A stretch of 64,000 nucleotides of DNA. Source: Poecilobothrus nobilitatus. Taxonomy: Eukaryota; Arthropoda; Insecta; Diptera; Dolichopodidae. Shown piece by piece: positions 13,270 to 25,010 of this stretch (the first letter of the stretch is position 1; each line of letters starts with the position of its first letter). The position numbers were made by a program, and so were the translations under genes. The stretch is taken from assembly GCA_947095535.1 (NCBI GenBank), contig OX352774.1, positions 74,400,416 to 74,464,415 on the forward strand, given 5' to 3'. Below the pieces are notes generated by a model. The model had not been told where the DNA came from. It saw only the letters and a list, made by a program, of their open reading frames with translations, and made no database searches.

Positions 13270-13748
13270 GAAAATAACACACTTTTATATTCTTCATATC
13301 TCAAAAACGGTTAAGAGATAGAGAAAAAGTTATTAGGTGTTAATTATAGGGCTTGAAAAGCTGTTTCGAAATATGCTATAAAAAGTGGCCCAAATACAGG
13401 CTATTACAAAAGAAAATTGAGTTTGAAACATAATTTTTTCATTTTAAATCATTTTGAACCTTCATAACTTTGTAACTGTTGGGTATATGGGGATCATTAG
13501 TACACAAAAGCTGACAACTTACTCTACAAAATGCATTTTTTTTATCTCTCTATAGCAAGTAGCCCGTTTAAAAGTTATAGATTTTTTTATGAAAAATCTC
13601 TAAAAAAATCTTTAAAACCTCATATCTCGAAAAGGATTCAGAAGAGATCCATCCCCTCCGCCCCCTCCAATTTAATTTTTTGTTTGTTTTAATGCTACCA
13701 ATCAGTGAGTACAGTGGGGGTACTTGAGTCGGGGACATCCTGTATATT
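13270..13748 (+). repeat. Dispersed repeat 'X', copy 1
   Basis: About 475 bp that reappears, inverted and diverged, at 47608-48062. Landmarks shared by both are ATATCTCAAAAA, GGGCTTGAAAAG, TTTCGAAATATGCTATAAAA, CTTCATAACTTT, CTGTTGGGTATAT and CATATCTCGA. The 3' edge ends with ACATCCTGTATATT, a motif also seen at 62841-62854. It has no open frame of note, so I read it as a non-autonomous element or the untranslated part of one; superfamily unknown. Confidence 0.8.
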
Positions 13749-14788
13749 ATTCTTTTAAAAATAAAAGATCAAACCCAATTTTCAATTTTACTCAAATTAT
13801 ATGGTTTTTCTAAACCATGGAAGCAATCAATTAATTTATTTTTATTCGCATGAGAACAACTAAGTTTGAAATTGTGATAGACTGTAAATGAATATCATGT
13901 GAATTGTAAATAGGGTCTAAAAATACTAAAAAACATATGTACTAAAAAAAAGAAAGCAAATAAAAATCTAAACAAAAAAAAAAAAAAAAAAAACGGCTCT
14001 TTAAGAGTTGGTGTGATGTTGTGGGATACTATAATATTGATTTTGATTTAATTTTTTTTTCTTCATATATACTTCACTTATAAAAAAAAAAAATCAGATC
14101 ACGTACTTTAATTTAAGTATCAATAAATTTTGATTTTTGTGTTTTTTTTTTTATTTGTTCTCTCAACATATTGGAGCACATTTTCCAATATTGTATTAAA
14201 AAAACAAAATTTTTTTTGTCTATTTCTAATTCCAATTCTATCATACCAAATGATTAGTACTTTTTTTTTTTTATGTTTTGATGCTGCGGAAAAATCTAGA
14301 GAGAACAATAAAAAAAAAAAAATGTTTATACATATTTAAATGTTTATAATTTTATGTTAGATATTGATAATAGAAATCTTAACCGGGAAGTATAATAGAT
14401 CACACCAAACAATTCAATAAAAAAAAAAACAAAATACAAACAAAGAATTTCAAAAATGAGTGGAAATTATTTTTCACGTGCTTAAATTTAGTAACAAACA
14501 AAAAAAAAATTTTTTTTAAACCAAAGAATTTCGATATAATTGAATTCTTTCACGTGCCGAATTTTTATTTTTATTTTTTTTTTTCAAAAATTTTACATCC
14601 ACCTCCGTATTTAACCCAAAATGAAGAGGGAAAAAAAAACATAAAACAAAAATCTTATAAAAACTTGTAAGTTGTTTTGCTTTTTTTTTTTGTGTTCGAA
14701 AACATTTTTGTTGTTTTTCGGAAAAACGTTTTTAGAAAAGTATAAAAAAAAAAAAAAATCATCATGAATCAAAGCAAAATTTTTTGCC

Positions 14789-14819
<31 letters not shown>

Positions 14820-16540
14820 CAAAAAAGTTTTAGGAAATTAAAAAAAAAAGGATAAACAACACAAAAATGAAGGTCTAGTAAATACAAAAAAAAAAAAAAA
14901 ATAAGTTAACCTTGAATTAGTTATGTTCAAGGTTATACCCTTCAAAAATGATTATTGATTAGTTCCTTCCTTGTATAAAAATTATTAGTATTATCAATAT
15001 AGTATAATTATAAAATCTATTACTCATCCTTTGATTTTTTTTTTTTATAAAAGCTTTTATTGTAAAGCGTTCTATAACTTTTCAAATGATATAAAATTTT
15101 TATTTCTTTAAATTACTGAAGATATTAAAATTCAGATGAAGGAATCTTTGCTCTTTGAAGGAAATTTTTTTGAGGTTTTTTTTTTCAAATACTTTATTCA
15201 ACAATAAATATTTGATTTTACTGGTTACAGTTTCAAACGAATATTTCTTAGGATCTGTTGAGAATTTTCATGTAGATACATACTTTGTAACCATGAAAAT
15301 TTCCATTTTATAAGTAAATTATGAAAATTAGTATGCCTTTTAGTTTTGTATTATTGTGAACTTTACAATATGTAAATTATATTTTTAGTTTAATTGAAAA
15401 CTGTTAATTTTATTTAATTTAAATTACCATTACCGTTATCATTTCCCTTGTTAAAAGACAATGGTAAAAAAAAAAAAAAAATGTAAAACGTTGTATGAAT
15501 AATTAATTTCAATACTGCGATTAAAATTTCTTTTCAACTCTATTAATGTAAAGTCATCTCATGATTTTAAGTTTCTTAATTTCTTATAATAGAATTCAAT
15601 ATATATATTGAATAGGTTCAATAAAATACAAATGCTTATTATACATATTATATAATTTTTTAAAAATTTTTTTCAATCAAAATGACTTTAAATAGTAATC
15701 AATCAAATTTTTGATTTTGAAATTTATTTAATAAGGCATGAAAAATTTGATTGTAAAGAAAACTGTAATAAAAACAGCCCCAATACTTAAAATTTTTGTA
15801 ATCATATTTAAAAAAAATAATTTATTCGATTACATAACATTACGAATACTCTCTCTAAATAACTCTCTTTCTTTCTCTTTTCCTTGATTTGTTATTTTCA
15901 TATATCCTTTAAATCTTCACAAGGATGTAAGAAATGGTTTTGAATATAATATCTGTACATACATTTATTTTTCTTAAATTTCACAACAAATATTCTAAAA
16001 AACTCCGATTTTTATATAAATCACTAAGTATAGATATTTGTTGTTGTTTTTTTTGTTTGGTAATCTTTTGTAAAATATCCTTACATTATCCTTTTTCTAT
16101 TTTTTGTTCGTTTGTCACGTATGGAAACGTCATATAAAATATAATGTTTTATTATTAAAAAAAAAAAAGAAAAACGCCTTCGCTTTACTAAATAGTATTT
16201 TATTTATTTTTATTGATTTGAGAAACCCTGTTACATTACAACAACTCTAACTTGTCAGTTCTTTTTAGTTTTATTTACGTCATTCAAAGTTTTTAAAATT
16301 AATTTGTTTGAAAACTTTATATAACACATTATGGGCAAAAAAAAAAACCTATAAAGTATTACACATGATTACAATATGTTACTAAATACATATACATTTA
16401 TTATGTATGTATTTCAATAGAATGTGCAGAACATAAAAACATAAAAGAATCGGCATGACATATAAAAAAAAAAAAAAAGATGTAAAAACAAAGGTTTAAA
16501 AAAAAAAAAAAAAAATAGACAAAAATTAAACACAACTTAA
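13749..16540. other. AT-rich spacer with many A/T homopolymers
   Basis: No gene recognised. A dense series of A runs (for example 13975-13993, 14793-14819 and 14887-14901) and T runs lies between 13.9 and 15.1 kb. Open frames near 14120-14339 and 15934 are phenylalanine-, isoleucine- and lysine-rich translations of such runs. Confidence 0.55.
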
Positions 16541-16544
16541 GGTA

Positions 16545-17246
16545 GAAATATTTGAAAATAGGACTTTTTCCATCTTTATGGGGCTGTACAGTGTACACCC
16601 AGAATGGATAACGCTAAATAAAAAAGTTGACCACTAAAATTAATTTATTTTATAAAGCCTATATCGATGGTTAAAATTTCGCGTAAACTTCCACAAAGGG
16701 GTTACGAGTTACAAGATGACGTCATCACATAAGTTTCTAAGTTTCCGAATATTTATGCCATTAGAACTGATGGTGCCATCTAGTGGCTAACAAATGCATT
16801 ACAAAATTCTCTTAACATTCTGTAGTATTTTACTTAAAGCGTTATATTTTTCCTCTATTCTTACTTAAAGCGTTATATTTTCCTTTAAAAATATAACGGT
16901 TTATGTAAAATACTATAAGTTAATGGATAAAATGTTAAGAAAATAATAAATTATAATTTAATAGGAATTTTATTACAAATAATTTTGTAATAAAATTTCT
17001 GGCCACTAAATGGCGGCATCGGTCCTAATGACATATATATATGCATAAACTTGGAGATAGATATAAAGTACCGTTATGTCGTGACGTCATCCTAATAGTT
17101 CGTTATTACTTTGTGGAAGTACATATATTCAAAATTTCATTGTTCCATCTTAAACAGTGTAGAAATTTTGTAACCAGACGAACAGATAGATGAAGGAATA
17201 GAAGAAGAAATAGACAGAGTGAAACTAATAAGGAAATTTTCATAAA
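16545..17246 (+). repeat. Dispersed repeat 'R', fragment E, split by a MITE
   Basis: The outer parts (16545-16680 and 17131-17246) match the 3' portion of the repeat at 41778-43074. The shared order is AAAATAGG.CTTTTT, TGGGGCTGTA, a GGTTAAAATTT block, a GTGTAGAA.TTTTGTAA block, then ACAGAGTGAAACTAATAAG. The inserted 450 bp between them is a separate MITE. The break falls exactly at a duplicated AAAATTTC, so this repeat was in place before the MITE arrived. Confidence 0.82.
16681..17130. mobile_element. Long-inverted-repeat MITE with 8-bp target duplication
   Basis: A 450-bp insertion flanked by AAAATTTC at 16673-16680 and 17131-17138. Both ends share ACTTCCACAAAG and ATGACGTCATCAC in inverted orientation, and pairing continues inwards through TAGTGGC and CTTAACATT blocks, so nearly the whole element can fold on itself. 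An 8-bp duplication suggests a hAT- or P-like driver; no transposase is encoded. Identity of the superfamily is an inference from duplication length only. Confidence 0.85.
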
Positions 17247-18245
17247 ATAAAACCTTGAAATTTCGTATAAAAAAGAATTTATTGAAAATTATGTATCAGG
17301 AGTTTTTCCAAAATCTTTTAAATAATAAATTCCTTCTTAAAATCCTTTTAAATAATAATTTTTTAATAATAAACATTAATAAAATAGGATAATGAAATCG
17401 GATAAAAATATTACTAAAAGAAATTATTTGTGTATAAACTGTAAATTATTTGTTTTTTGTAGGCAAACAGTTTTTATTTTAACATGATTTTTATTTTGTT
17501 TAGGAAATCTGAATGTGGTAGTTCTAATACGCGATATTTGTCTTTTGTATAACAAAATTTACCATTAAAAACAAAAAAGAAAATGATCAAAATGATTAAA
17601 GGAATAATAACTGACTGTTCAAGTGTATATATGCAAAAATTTCTTAAATTGAAAAGTATATCGTATTTGCATGACAAATTTAAAATGTTTCAATAAAATA
17701 AAAGAAAATAAATAATAAAAAGAAAAGGAAAATGCAAGTTAAAGAACAAAAAAAGAAAGTAGAAAATAAGAAAGTAGAAAAATAAATTTATGGTTATTAA
17801 TAGAAATATTCACTTTTGAACAATTTTCATTTTCATTTTATACCATACATTAAAATGTTTTAATCGGCTTTTACTTGTTATGTATATAATTTTTATTAGT
17901 AGCTTGAATTTTTCTTATTTTTAAATCTTTTAAAAAGGTATTTCTGATTTTTTTAAGTTGCAATTTTATTTTTTACATATATTTTTTTCAAGAATAAAAT
18001 TTAGGTCACAAATTTTTAATCCATTTAAAATAAAATCGAATTGATGTTTTTTGAGAAGAGAAATTTATAAAAGAAAAATAAGGGTTGACATTTTAAATGG
18101 AGACAACCAAATGTGAAGAAAACAAAAAATAAAACAGATGAAATTGAAGAAATTTCATAAAAGTTCTTTAACTATACAATACCTTTTATTAATTTTGCTT
18201 TTCTAGATAAGAATTTTATGATTAAATAGGAAATTTGTTATTTAA
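17247..18245. other. AT-rich spacer
   Basis: No gene seen. The open frame at 17474-17677 (minus) has no recognisable domain. A short triplicated AAAATAAGAAAGTAGAAAA-like tract lies near 17750-17785. Confidence 0.5.
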
Positions 18246-18850
18246 TTATAATTTATTGTTGTTGTTGTTTGGTAGGGATGATAGACGACTATCGTTACAC
18301 CTAGGCCCTGCGACGAGTTGTACATCTTAAAAGTCACTACCTCTAGAAAATTGGAAAGTTGTGCTCTACTTAAACGATACTATGAGGAAATCTTCCCAGT
18401 AACTCTTTCCTAAGGTTCTTCCTCTTAGAGATCTCAACGTCAAACATTTGCAAAGTACGTGTACTACTGTCTGCGCCTTTTGTCCGTAATCTCTGTATAT
18501 TTTTGTGTCTACTCTGTCCAGTAACCCTCTTCCAAGGTTCTTCACCTTTAGGATTTTAGCATCGAATATTGGCAAAGGGTGTGGCGTCTTTGCCCCTTGC
18601 CCTACACCTCTACAAATTTTTGTACCGGCTCTGTCTATAATTGTAACAGCTACCTTTAGCATAAGATAGTCCGTGGTAATTTAGTTATAGAGTCATATAT
18701 CTATGGTTTTAAGTTCCAAGACTTGTTTTTGTCTTTTTCCCGTTTGATTCACTCCAGAATACCTTCGTATGAAAATAATCTAGAGTCTGCAGCAATGTTT
18801 CAGTATATTTGGATTCGGCCCATGCTTTGTCGCTTTTTTTATTATAGGGC
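18246..18850 (-). pseudogene. Non-LTR retrotransposon ORF2 C-terminus and 3' tail (I/Jockey group)
   Basis: On the minus strand the sequence reads from an RNase H-distal segment (near 18830, SDKAWAESKYTE) into a C-terminal domain with the pattern TVVHVLCKCLTLRSLRGRTLG. That resembles the ET..H.L..C..L...R...LG domain found at the end of I/R1/Jockey-type ORF2 proteins. A short 3' untranslated stretch follows and ends in CAA repeats near 18250-18265. The frame between the two segments is broken by stops. About 120 bp of the C-terminal domain is duplicated in tandem (listed separately). 5'-truncated and inactive. Confidence 0.8.
18395..18630 (-). repeat. ~120-bp tandem duplication within the ORF2 C-terminal domain
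   Basis: Two diverged units, starting near 18395 and 18517 on the plus strand, share CCAGTAAC, AAGGTTCTT, CAAAG and ATTTTTGT landmarks. In the minus-strand open frame (18366-18662) both units translate to related blocks of about 40 residues beginning TKIC or TKIY. The last unit keeps the H-x2-C-x-C spacing; the first has lost its cysteines. The duplication keeps one open frame of 98 codons. Confidence 0.78.
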
Positions 18851-19499
18851 GTATTAGTCCTATTGACTATATATCCACAATAGAGGTTTGATTAGTGAAA
18901 ATTTAATTATGATTTACTTTACAGGAAAAATAATGAATGATTATATATTTGATATAAAAGAAAATTAACACTTATATACTTAAATATAAAATTACCAAGG
19001 GACCAACGGTATACCATATAACCTTTAAATAAGAATAATATAAAGAGAATAGCTAAAATACATAAAAAGATTCATGAATACTTAATTAGGTTATTTATAA
19101 CCTCATTGTCTCCATTAATAAAGGAAGATAATAATATTATTTGCATTTATTGTATATATATGTGTGTGTATATTAAATATGCATTCTTCATAAAAGTTTA
19201 TACAATTTTTAGAGAAGTGAATCGACTGTAGTAAAAAGAAAATTTATATATTATATATGTAACTATGTACTATATAGATATATCCTCCATTTAATGCATA
19301 CTACATTTATTTAATGATAATTAACTTTACAAAGAAAACTTTAATTTATGAATTTTAGTTGAATAGGTTTTTTCTCTACTCTGCGAATTTTCTACGAAGA
19401 AACTAAGAATAAAAAAAAAAAAAAATAATCTTCAATTTTCTTTTATATATATATAGAATGATTTTTACTAAAGTAAATTACATTTAACCTTTTAAGGGG
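18851..19499. other. AT-rich spacer
   Basis: No gene recognised; TA-rich tracts near 19151-19280 and an A run near 19411. Confidence 0.5.
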
Positions 19500-19960
19500 C
19501 ATAAATAACACTACGAGCTTTTGAAGTAAATTTATTGCGCTTTCCCACTACTACGTGTTGTAGATTTTGTCTCCACTTGTAAACCCTACTACCTATAAGA
19601 AAATGAAGATCTGTATAGAACTTATTGCTATGGGAGTTCATCTTCGGTAAAGTAATATGCTATAGGGTCCACAAATTTAGCTTGAAATAAAGTTCTACCA
19701 TTTTTGAGTATGTATTCTGGTAATTCTTCTTCTTGATGATAGAATCTATATGTACAGTCAATCTCAATTTCAATTTTCTTTAAGTGCCCCCTTAGTCGAC
19801 AATATCCCGACAGGAAGCTTGTTAGAATTTCCGACTTATTTTTATTGGACTCTATATGATTTTTTCATATCTTTACCGATTAAAGTGTTTAGAAGCTCCT
19901 TAGATTGTCTAAGTCAGGCTTTTCAACTCTCTTTATTATTACTTAACTGTTTTATTATTT
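19500..19960 (-). pseudogene. Non-LTR retrotransposon ORF2 C-terminal remnant
   Basis: On the minus strand, about 19630-19835 gives an uninterrupted peptide beginning EILTSFLSGYCRLRGHLKKI and passing through YHQEEELPEYIL. That matches the LTGHCRLR..L ... C..C.EEEET..HIL domain after the RNase H region in I- and R1-like elements. Expected cysteines are replaced by Arg and Tyr, showing decay. Upstream (to 19960) other frames contain LRQSKELLNTLIGKD-like sequence separated by stops; downstream (to 19500) looks like 3' untranslated sequence. It is a separate insertion from the one at 18246-18850 because both contain the same terminal domain. Confidence 0.72.
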
Positions 19961-19971
19961 GCATTAAATAG

Positions 19972-20433
19972 AGCTAAAAAATAAATTTTTGTTTATAGGT
20001 TGAAGTAATAATATTAAAATATTATTAAGGATAATTTCCTAATATATAGAATTTTTTGATTATGAATTAATAAAATATACATGCTATATATAATATAAAA
20101 ACTACTTATATACTCGTAGTAAAGATTTAATGAAAATTTATTGAATATTATGAATAAAAGTTTTTGGCACAGTTTTTACTTAATTGTAATAAATTCAATA
20201 ATAGATTACAATTATTATTGGCTTACAATAAAATTAGTGTAATGTTCAGGGTTTTTTTTTTCCTTTGTTTTATTTTTATTATGAAATCAAAATTAATTTA
20301 TATATATGTACATAATATGTAAGTAACTACAAGCATAATAATTGGAAAAAATTGGAATTTATAAATTAAAAAGGTCATGCGTTGCCTTAAATTTTTATAA
20401 TTTACATAAAATATAGACTCATAAGGTTATGAC
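19972..20433. other. AT-rich spacer
   Basis: No gene or repeat recognised in this stretch, apart from the 11-bp target duplication of the SINE that begins at its right edge. Confidence 0.5.
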
Positions 20434-20444
20434 TGCATTTATTT

Positions 20445-20618
20445 TTTTATTTTTATAAAATGTGGACAGGAAATTACACAGCCTTTCCTGTTCAGGCGTG
20501 GCTGTAAATGTCGTAAGGGGGAATAACTCTTACGACGTGTGTAGGATTCGAACCCACACTCCCTCGGTGTTTACAGCGTATTTCATACGCTCTTACCCAT
20601 GAAGCCACCTAGGCCCCT
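20445..20618 (-). mobile_element. tRNA-headed SINE 'A', copy 1
   Basis: A 174-bp insertion flanked by TGCATTTATTT at 20434-20444 and 20619-20629, a perfect 11-bp target duplication. Read on the minus strand it starts with a tRNA-like head (diverged A box at 20597-20607, exact B box GGTTCGAATCC at 20544-20554). It continues through CACACGTCGTAAGAG and a CCCCCTTACGACATTTACAGC body, and ends in an A/T-rich tail. Related copies lie at 32275-32463 and 56901-57038, with a fragment at 28053-28134. It needs a LINE reverse transcriptase to move. Confidence 0.93.
20544..20607 (-). promoter_or_regulatory. Internal RNA polymerase III promoter (A and B boxes) of SINE copy 1
   Basis: B box GGTTCGAATCC (minus strand, 20544-20554) is a full match to the type 2 pol III consensus. 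The A-box position (20597-20607) reads TGGCTTCATGG, diverged from the TGGCCTAGTGG kept in the copy at 32 kb. Confidence 0.75.
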
Positions 20619-20629
20619 TGCATTTATTT

Positions 20630-23600
20630 ATTTATATAGGATTAGGATTTATAATATGAATATTAAAGGAAAATGATTTAACAAAATATTTTCCAAGGTT
20701 CTAAATTATAGTTTAGGTAAGTTCCATCTGGTTCTATCTGACATAAATCAAGAGGTTAAAAAAAATAGTGAAGACAGTCGATTTTAATAAAAGGTGTACA
20801 TAGTTAAATTTTTTCAATTGCATTAAATTGTAACGAACAAACTGTTGTTACAACTTACAAGTTCTGTTTGGTTTTTTCGATCTAAAGAAAGAATGGTATG
20901 AATAGAATACTTGATAGCGTGTCCGAATGTAGTGACTTTTTAATAAAAACTTACATAAAGGAATTTCATTTTAAAATTGTTCTAGAAACATTTTCTTAAT
21001 ATTATGTTTTCAGAATTTTTCAGTTTTTTTTTTTACGGGAAATGCTTGATTTTATTTAAAAAAAAAATCAGTCTTTGTATAAGTACTCAGTATATGTCAA
21101 TTCTCTCATATTAAAAAAAAATCAGCTGTCTCCACCACAGGACCGACCGCCACTACACAAAAAGTACAATGCCAAAATTTATAGATTTTTTACATAATAA
21201 TTTATATCAAAGCAAAATAACTTCTAATAATTTAATAACATTTTGTTTTAATCAATAAAAATAATTATATGCAATGAAATCGTAAAAATATATGTACATT
21301 CATCCATTTATTATTATTATTATTGTAATGTAGATACATGATTTTTTTTCATTCAAAAAATAATATTAAAAGTAAAAAATAATAAAAACTGTAAACAAAT
21401 ACAAAACAAACATAAGATTAATATTAAATCTGCTAACAAATATTTTACCGTTTTAATTTTATGTCATCAACAAATGAATAATATGCATTTGCATAGATAT
21501 AAGTACATATATATGTATGTATAAAAATTTTTAGAGATAAAAAGAAAAACAAAAAACAATTGTTCATATAAATTCATATGGAGTGTTACGTATGAAATTT
21601 GGACTTAGAAAAAAAATTAAATAAAAGTTAAAGTTAGTCGGATCAAAAAATGTTCTATGGCAAAGTTGTTTCTCTTTACTTGTGTAACAACTTTTTCTTA
21701 ATAATTTTTCTCACAAAATTTTTCTGTTACGAAATATTCGTAAAAAACTTAAAAAGTACACTAGTAAACTACCACTTGTTCGATTGTTCGATTTGCTCCA
21801 AAAGCTTATCAATCCGAGATATTTACGTCAAAACCTTAAATATAAAATTTCAAAAAATTCCGCTCAGTCGTTTAAATTGTACACGTGCCCACAGACATAC
21901 CCACACACGCACCCACACACACACAGACGGACATGATGCTGAAAAATTTTTTTTACAGCCTTCTCCACACCGGAGTAGTGCATTTTTGCGAAAATCTCGG
22001 GTACAAATTTTTAGTATGAAAACAATACCTACCTTATACATTAATGTATGTATCGGTAAAAAACGAACATAAAACAAAAGAATGGCAGCAGAAACGATTA
22101 TTTATTTGCTTTTTTATTTATTTTTTAATTTGAAGAAGCTTATTTTGATTTATATCACGTTGTATGACTTTAGACTTATGTCATTTATGACGTAGTTGTC
22201 AAGTTGTCAGCCTTTCAATTATTAAGTATTGGATTCAAACCCCGGTAAGATTCTATCCTATAGTAGAAAATTTATATCGTAATAATTTATAACGGAAATA
22301 GTTTATATATTGTAATATAAAAATAATTAATGAATAAATAATTCTTGTATAAGATAATAGATGGCATGATGCTCAAAAAAATATTCATGTCTAATAATGT
22401 TATACAATAGGTACTGTATACTGTCAAGAAAGTGTCAACGGCTTAATGAAAAATAATAATTTAAAAAATTGAAGCTAAGTCTAATATGAATATTAAGTAA
22501 ACTTAGTAAATATTATATTCTGTTTATATAGAAGTGACTTATATAATTTTTACAAGTCATTCTGTCATTTTATTCTGTTTATTCCAACTCTAAGATGGAA
22601 TAAAAAAAAAAATACGTTCGGAATATTTCAGTATGTATGAGTACAGTATAAAATATACGGAAAATTCTGAATATAGAAAAAACAAAACTCTTTCTGAAAC
22701 ATATTATGAATGTTTTGAATTTTTTTTAGGAATGTATAAACGAAAATATTGGTTAAGTTTTGACTAAAATAGGTTATGCATTATATTTTTACTATATTTT
22801 ATCAATAAATTAAATTAAAACTTTCTTTAATTTTTTGTAAAAGTTATAAAATATAATATTTTATTTTAATTTTCATTTGAATTCATATTATTAAAGTATA
22901 AAAAGTTAAAAGTTAAAAATTTTAATTTTAAAATAAATTTTTCTTTTAATAAAAATTATTTTAAAATAACTATTATTTAAGTCCAGTAAAAAAAAATTTT
23001 AAAATAGGCCAAAATTTTTTTTTCAAAATCTACTGCTGTATAATTTTGGTTTAAAAAACAAATGTCCCAAAAAAAAAAAAAAAAAAAAAAACTTTTAAAA
23101 CATCTCTTATACTATATATTTAAAAAATTTTTTTTTTTTCTCCGATTTTTAACTTTAATGTAATAATTGACATAATTTTGTTGAACTGATTTTTGCATTT
23201 TTTATTCTTTTTATACGTTTTTTGTTTCCTCAATATTAAAACGTATTTTATCCAAGATTTTAATACAATAGTGTTATAACCTAGATTTTAACTATAAAAA
23301 TGTTTATGGTTTAAACTAGAGTACATACATATATACGGCAATAGTAAAATATTAATTATTTTTTTTTTTGTATATACATACATATATATACAACTTGTAA
23401 TTTTAAATTTAAATTTTAGATCTTTTAAAAATAAAACTTTTTATGTGCTTATATAGACAATAAAGAAAATTTTCTTAAAAATTATCACATTTAGGTTTAC
23501 TTTCTATAAGTTTAAGTGATTCTGTTTTAACAATGACCAAAGAATGATAATTTATAAGATTTCAATTTATTTTTTTTTTTGTGAATTTTTCCTTATGATG

Positions 23601-24300
23601 CGGTATAAAAAAAAAGTTTTCATGGTTACCAATTCAGAAAATTATTTAACATTAAAGAACAATGAGTTGTTCTTTTGCATTTTCTTTCAACTTTTTTTAA
23701 ACTTTATTTTGTGTTTTTTTTTTTTTTACTGCAAAGTTTGTGTTCTATATATTTTCTTTTTCATAATATTAATAATTATTATTTTTGATTACCTATTTTA
23801 TTATTATATAAAAGAAAAACAAAAAAATTTTCATTTTGGACAAAAATAATTTTCTCAGCAAAAAATTGTTTTTTTTTTTTTTTTTTTTTAAACAATGGCT
23901 TTAAAGTAGTAAATTAGAATATTGCATTGACACAGATTTGATATACTGTTTTTTTCGTTATATAAAGTAAAATAATATGAAATAACTGTTTTGGATTAAT
24001 ATTTCCTGAATTCTATTTTTTTTTTTTTTTTTTTTTGGGTTAATCGATTGATTTGAAACCTAAATTTTATTCTTAAAAAAAAAATGTATATACTAAAATA
24101 TATATATATATATACTAATATATAAATGTGATACTAATATATACTTTTTTTCTAAAAAGAAATCTTACATTGCAATCCTAACCTACATTAATCGATTTTC
24201 TATAATCCATACCTTATTTCAAATCAGAGATATTATTTATTACTGTTATTTTTAAAGCCTTCTGACAAAAAATGAATAAAACATATTTATATACATTATT
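20630..24300. other. AT-rich spacer with unclassified repeat-like patches
   Basis: No gene recognised. Around 21585-22045 there is a slightly more complex patch with a CA/ACAC tract (21890-21935) and an ACAGACGG motif reminiscent of non-coding transposon sequence. Its 140-codon open frame has no recognisable domain. Near 22190-22245 a GGATTCAAACCCCGG string resembles a B box without a convincing A box. The rest is A/T runs, notably 23068-23090 and 23870-23890. Confidence 0.5.
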
Positions 24301-24309
24301 ATAATAGGT

Positions 24310-25010
24310 ATATTTTAATCAGGGATGTATTCAAAGTGGAGACATTAATGTTAAGGCTGCAAGATGTCTGTCTGAGGAGGAATTTTTCGTGATTAATCTT
24401 GAAATAATATAAAGCAAGGAAGTATTATTTTATTAAGTCTCATTTTATTCAATATTGAATTATTAAAAAATGACAGCGGAAAATGAAATGCATAGTTTTA
24501 CTGTAAATTCTAGAGCAGATAAATTTAAAAATTCAGAAAATTAAAACAAAATTCACTTTTGGAGTACAGAAATTTTTTAGATAATTTAATATTTTGATGG
24601 AAACTGTCAAGAAGAGCAAGTGAAGAAGTATTTAGTAACTTTAAGCATAAATGATACCAGATCAAACGAAGGAATTTAAAGAAGAAGAAATAATGCTGAA
24701 CTCTACATAGCTATATATACTATGAAGTGGTACTAGTTTAAAAAATTACAATCAGGTGACTTCATTGACTATGTGACATAGAGCATATGGACAAAATGAT
24801 CCAGTAAAAAGATGCTCTGAATTAAAACTTTATGTCATAAGACATTGAGAACGACCGAATCTTCTTTGGAGTTATGAAACATCGACGTACACATCACAAA
24901 GCTTCACATCATCAACTAGAGAGGAACTGCACGGAATCGTATAAAATGGAAGGATATGTTGAGTCCCAGAACTTTTAAGATCTGGAGCATTATTTTCCCA
25001 TTAAGTAAGT
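24310..25010. other. Less AT-rich island, unassigned
   Basis: Base composition is visibly less extreme than the neighbours and short peptides appear in several frames, all interrupted by stops. It could be a decayed retroelement or processed pseudogene. I found no diagnostic motif and give no function. Confidence 0.35.

Noticed and set aside
20445..20618. Genuine tRNA gene from A/B boxes
   Set aside because: The insertion has a target duplication, a non-tRNA body and sister copies, so it is a SINE. The same applies at 32.3, 55.4 and 56.9 kb.
21650..22072. 140-codon open frame with His/Thr/Arg-rich stretch
   Set aside because: The His-Thr-Arg part is a translated CA microsatellite and an overlapping antisense frame is equally open; no recognisable domain.
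22190..22245. tRNA gene suggested by GGATTCAAACCCCGG
   Set aside because: No convincing A box, acceptor stem or anticodon loop could be folded around it; at best a decayed SINE head.
23544..23849. 101-codon open frame
   Set aside because: Mostly Phe, Ile, Lys and Tyr from A/T runs; no domain and no codon structure distinct from its surroundings.
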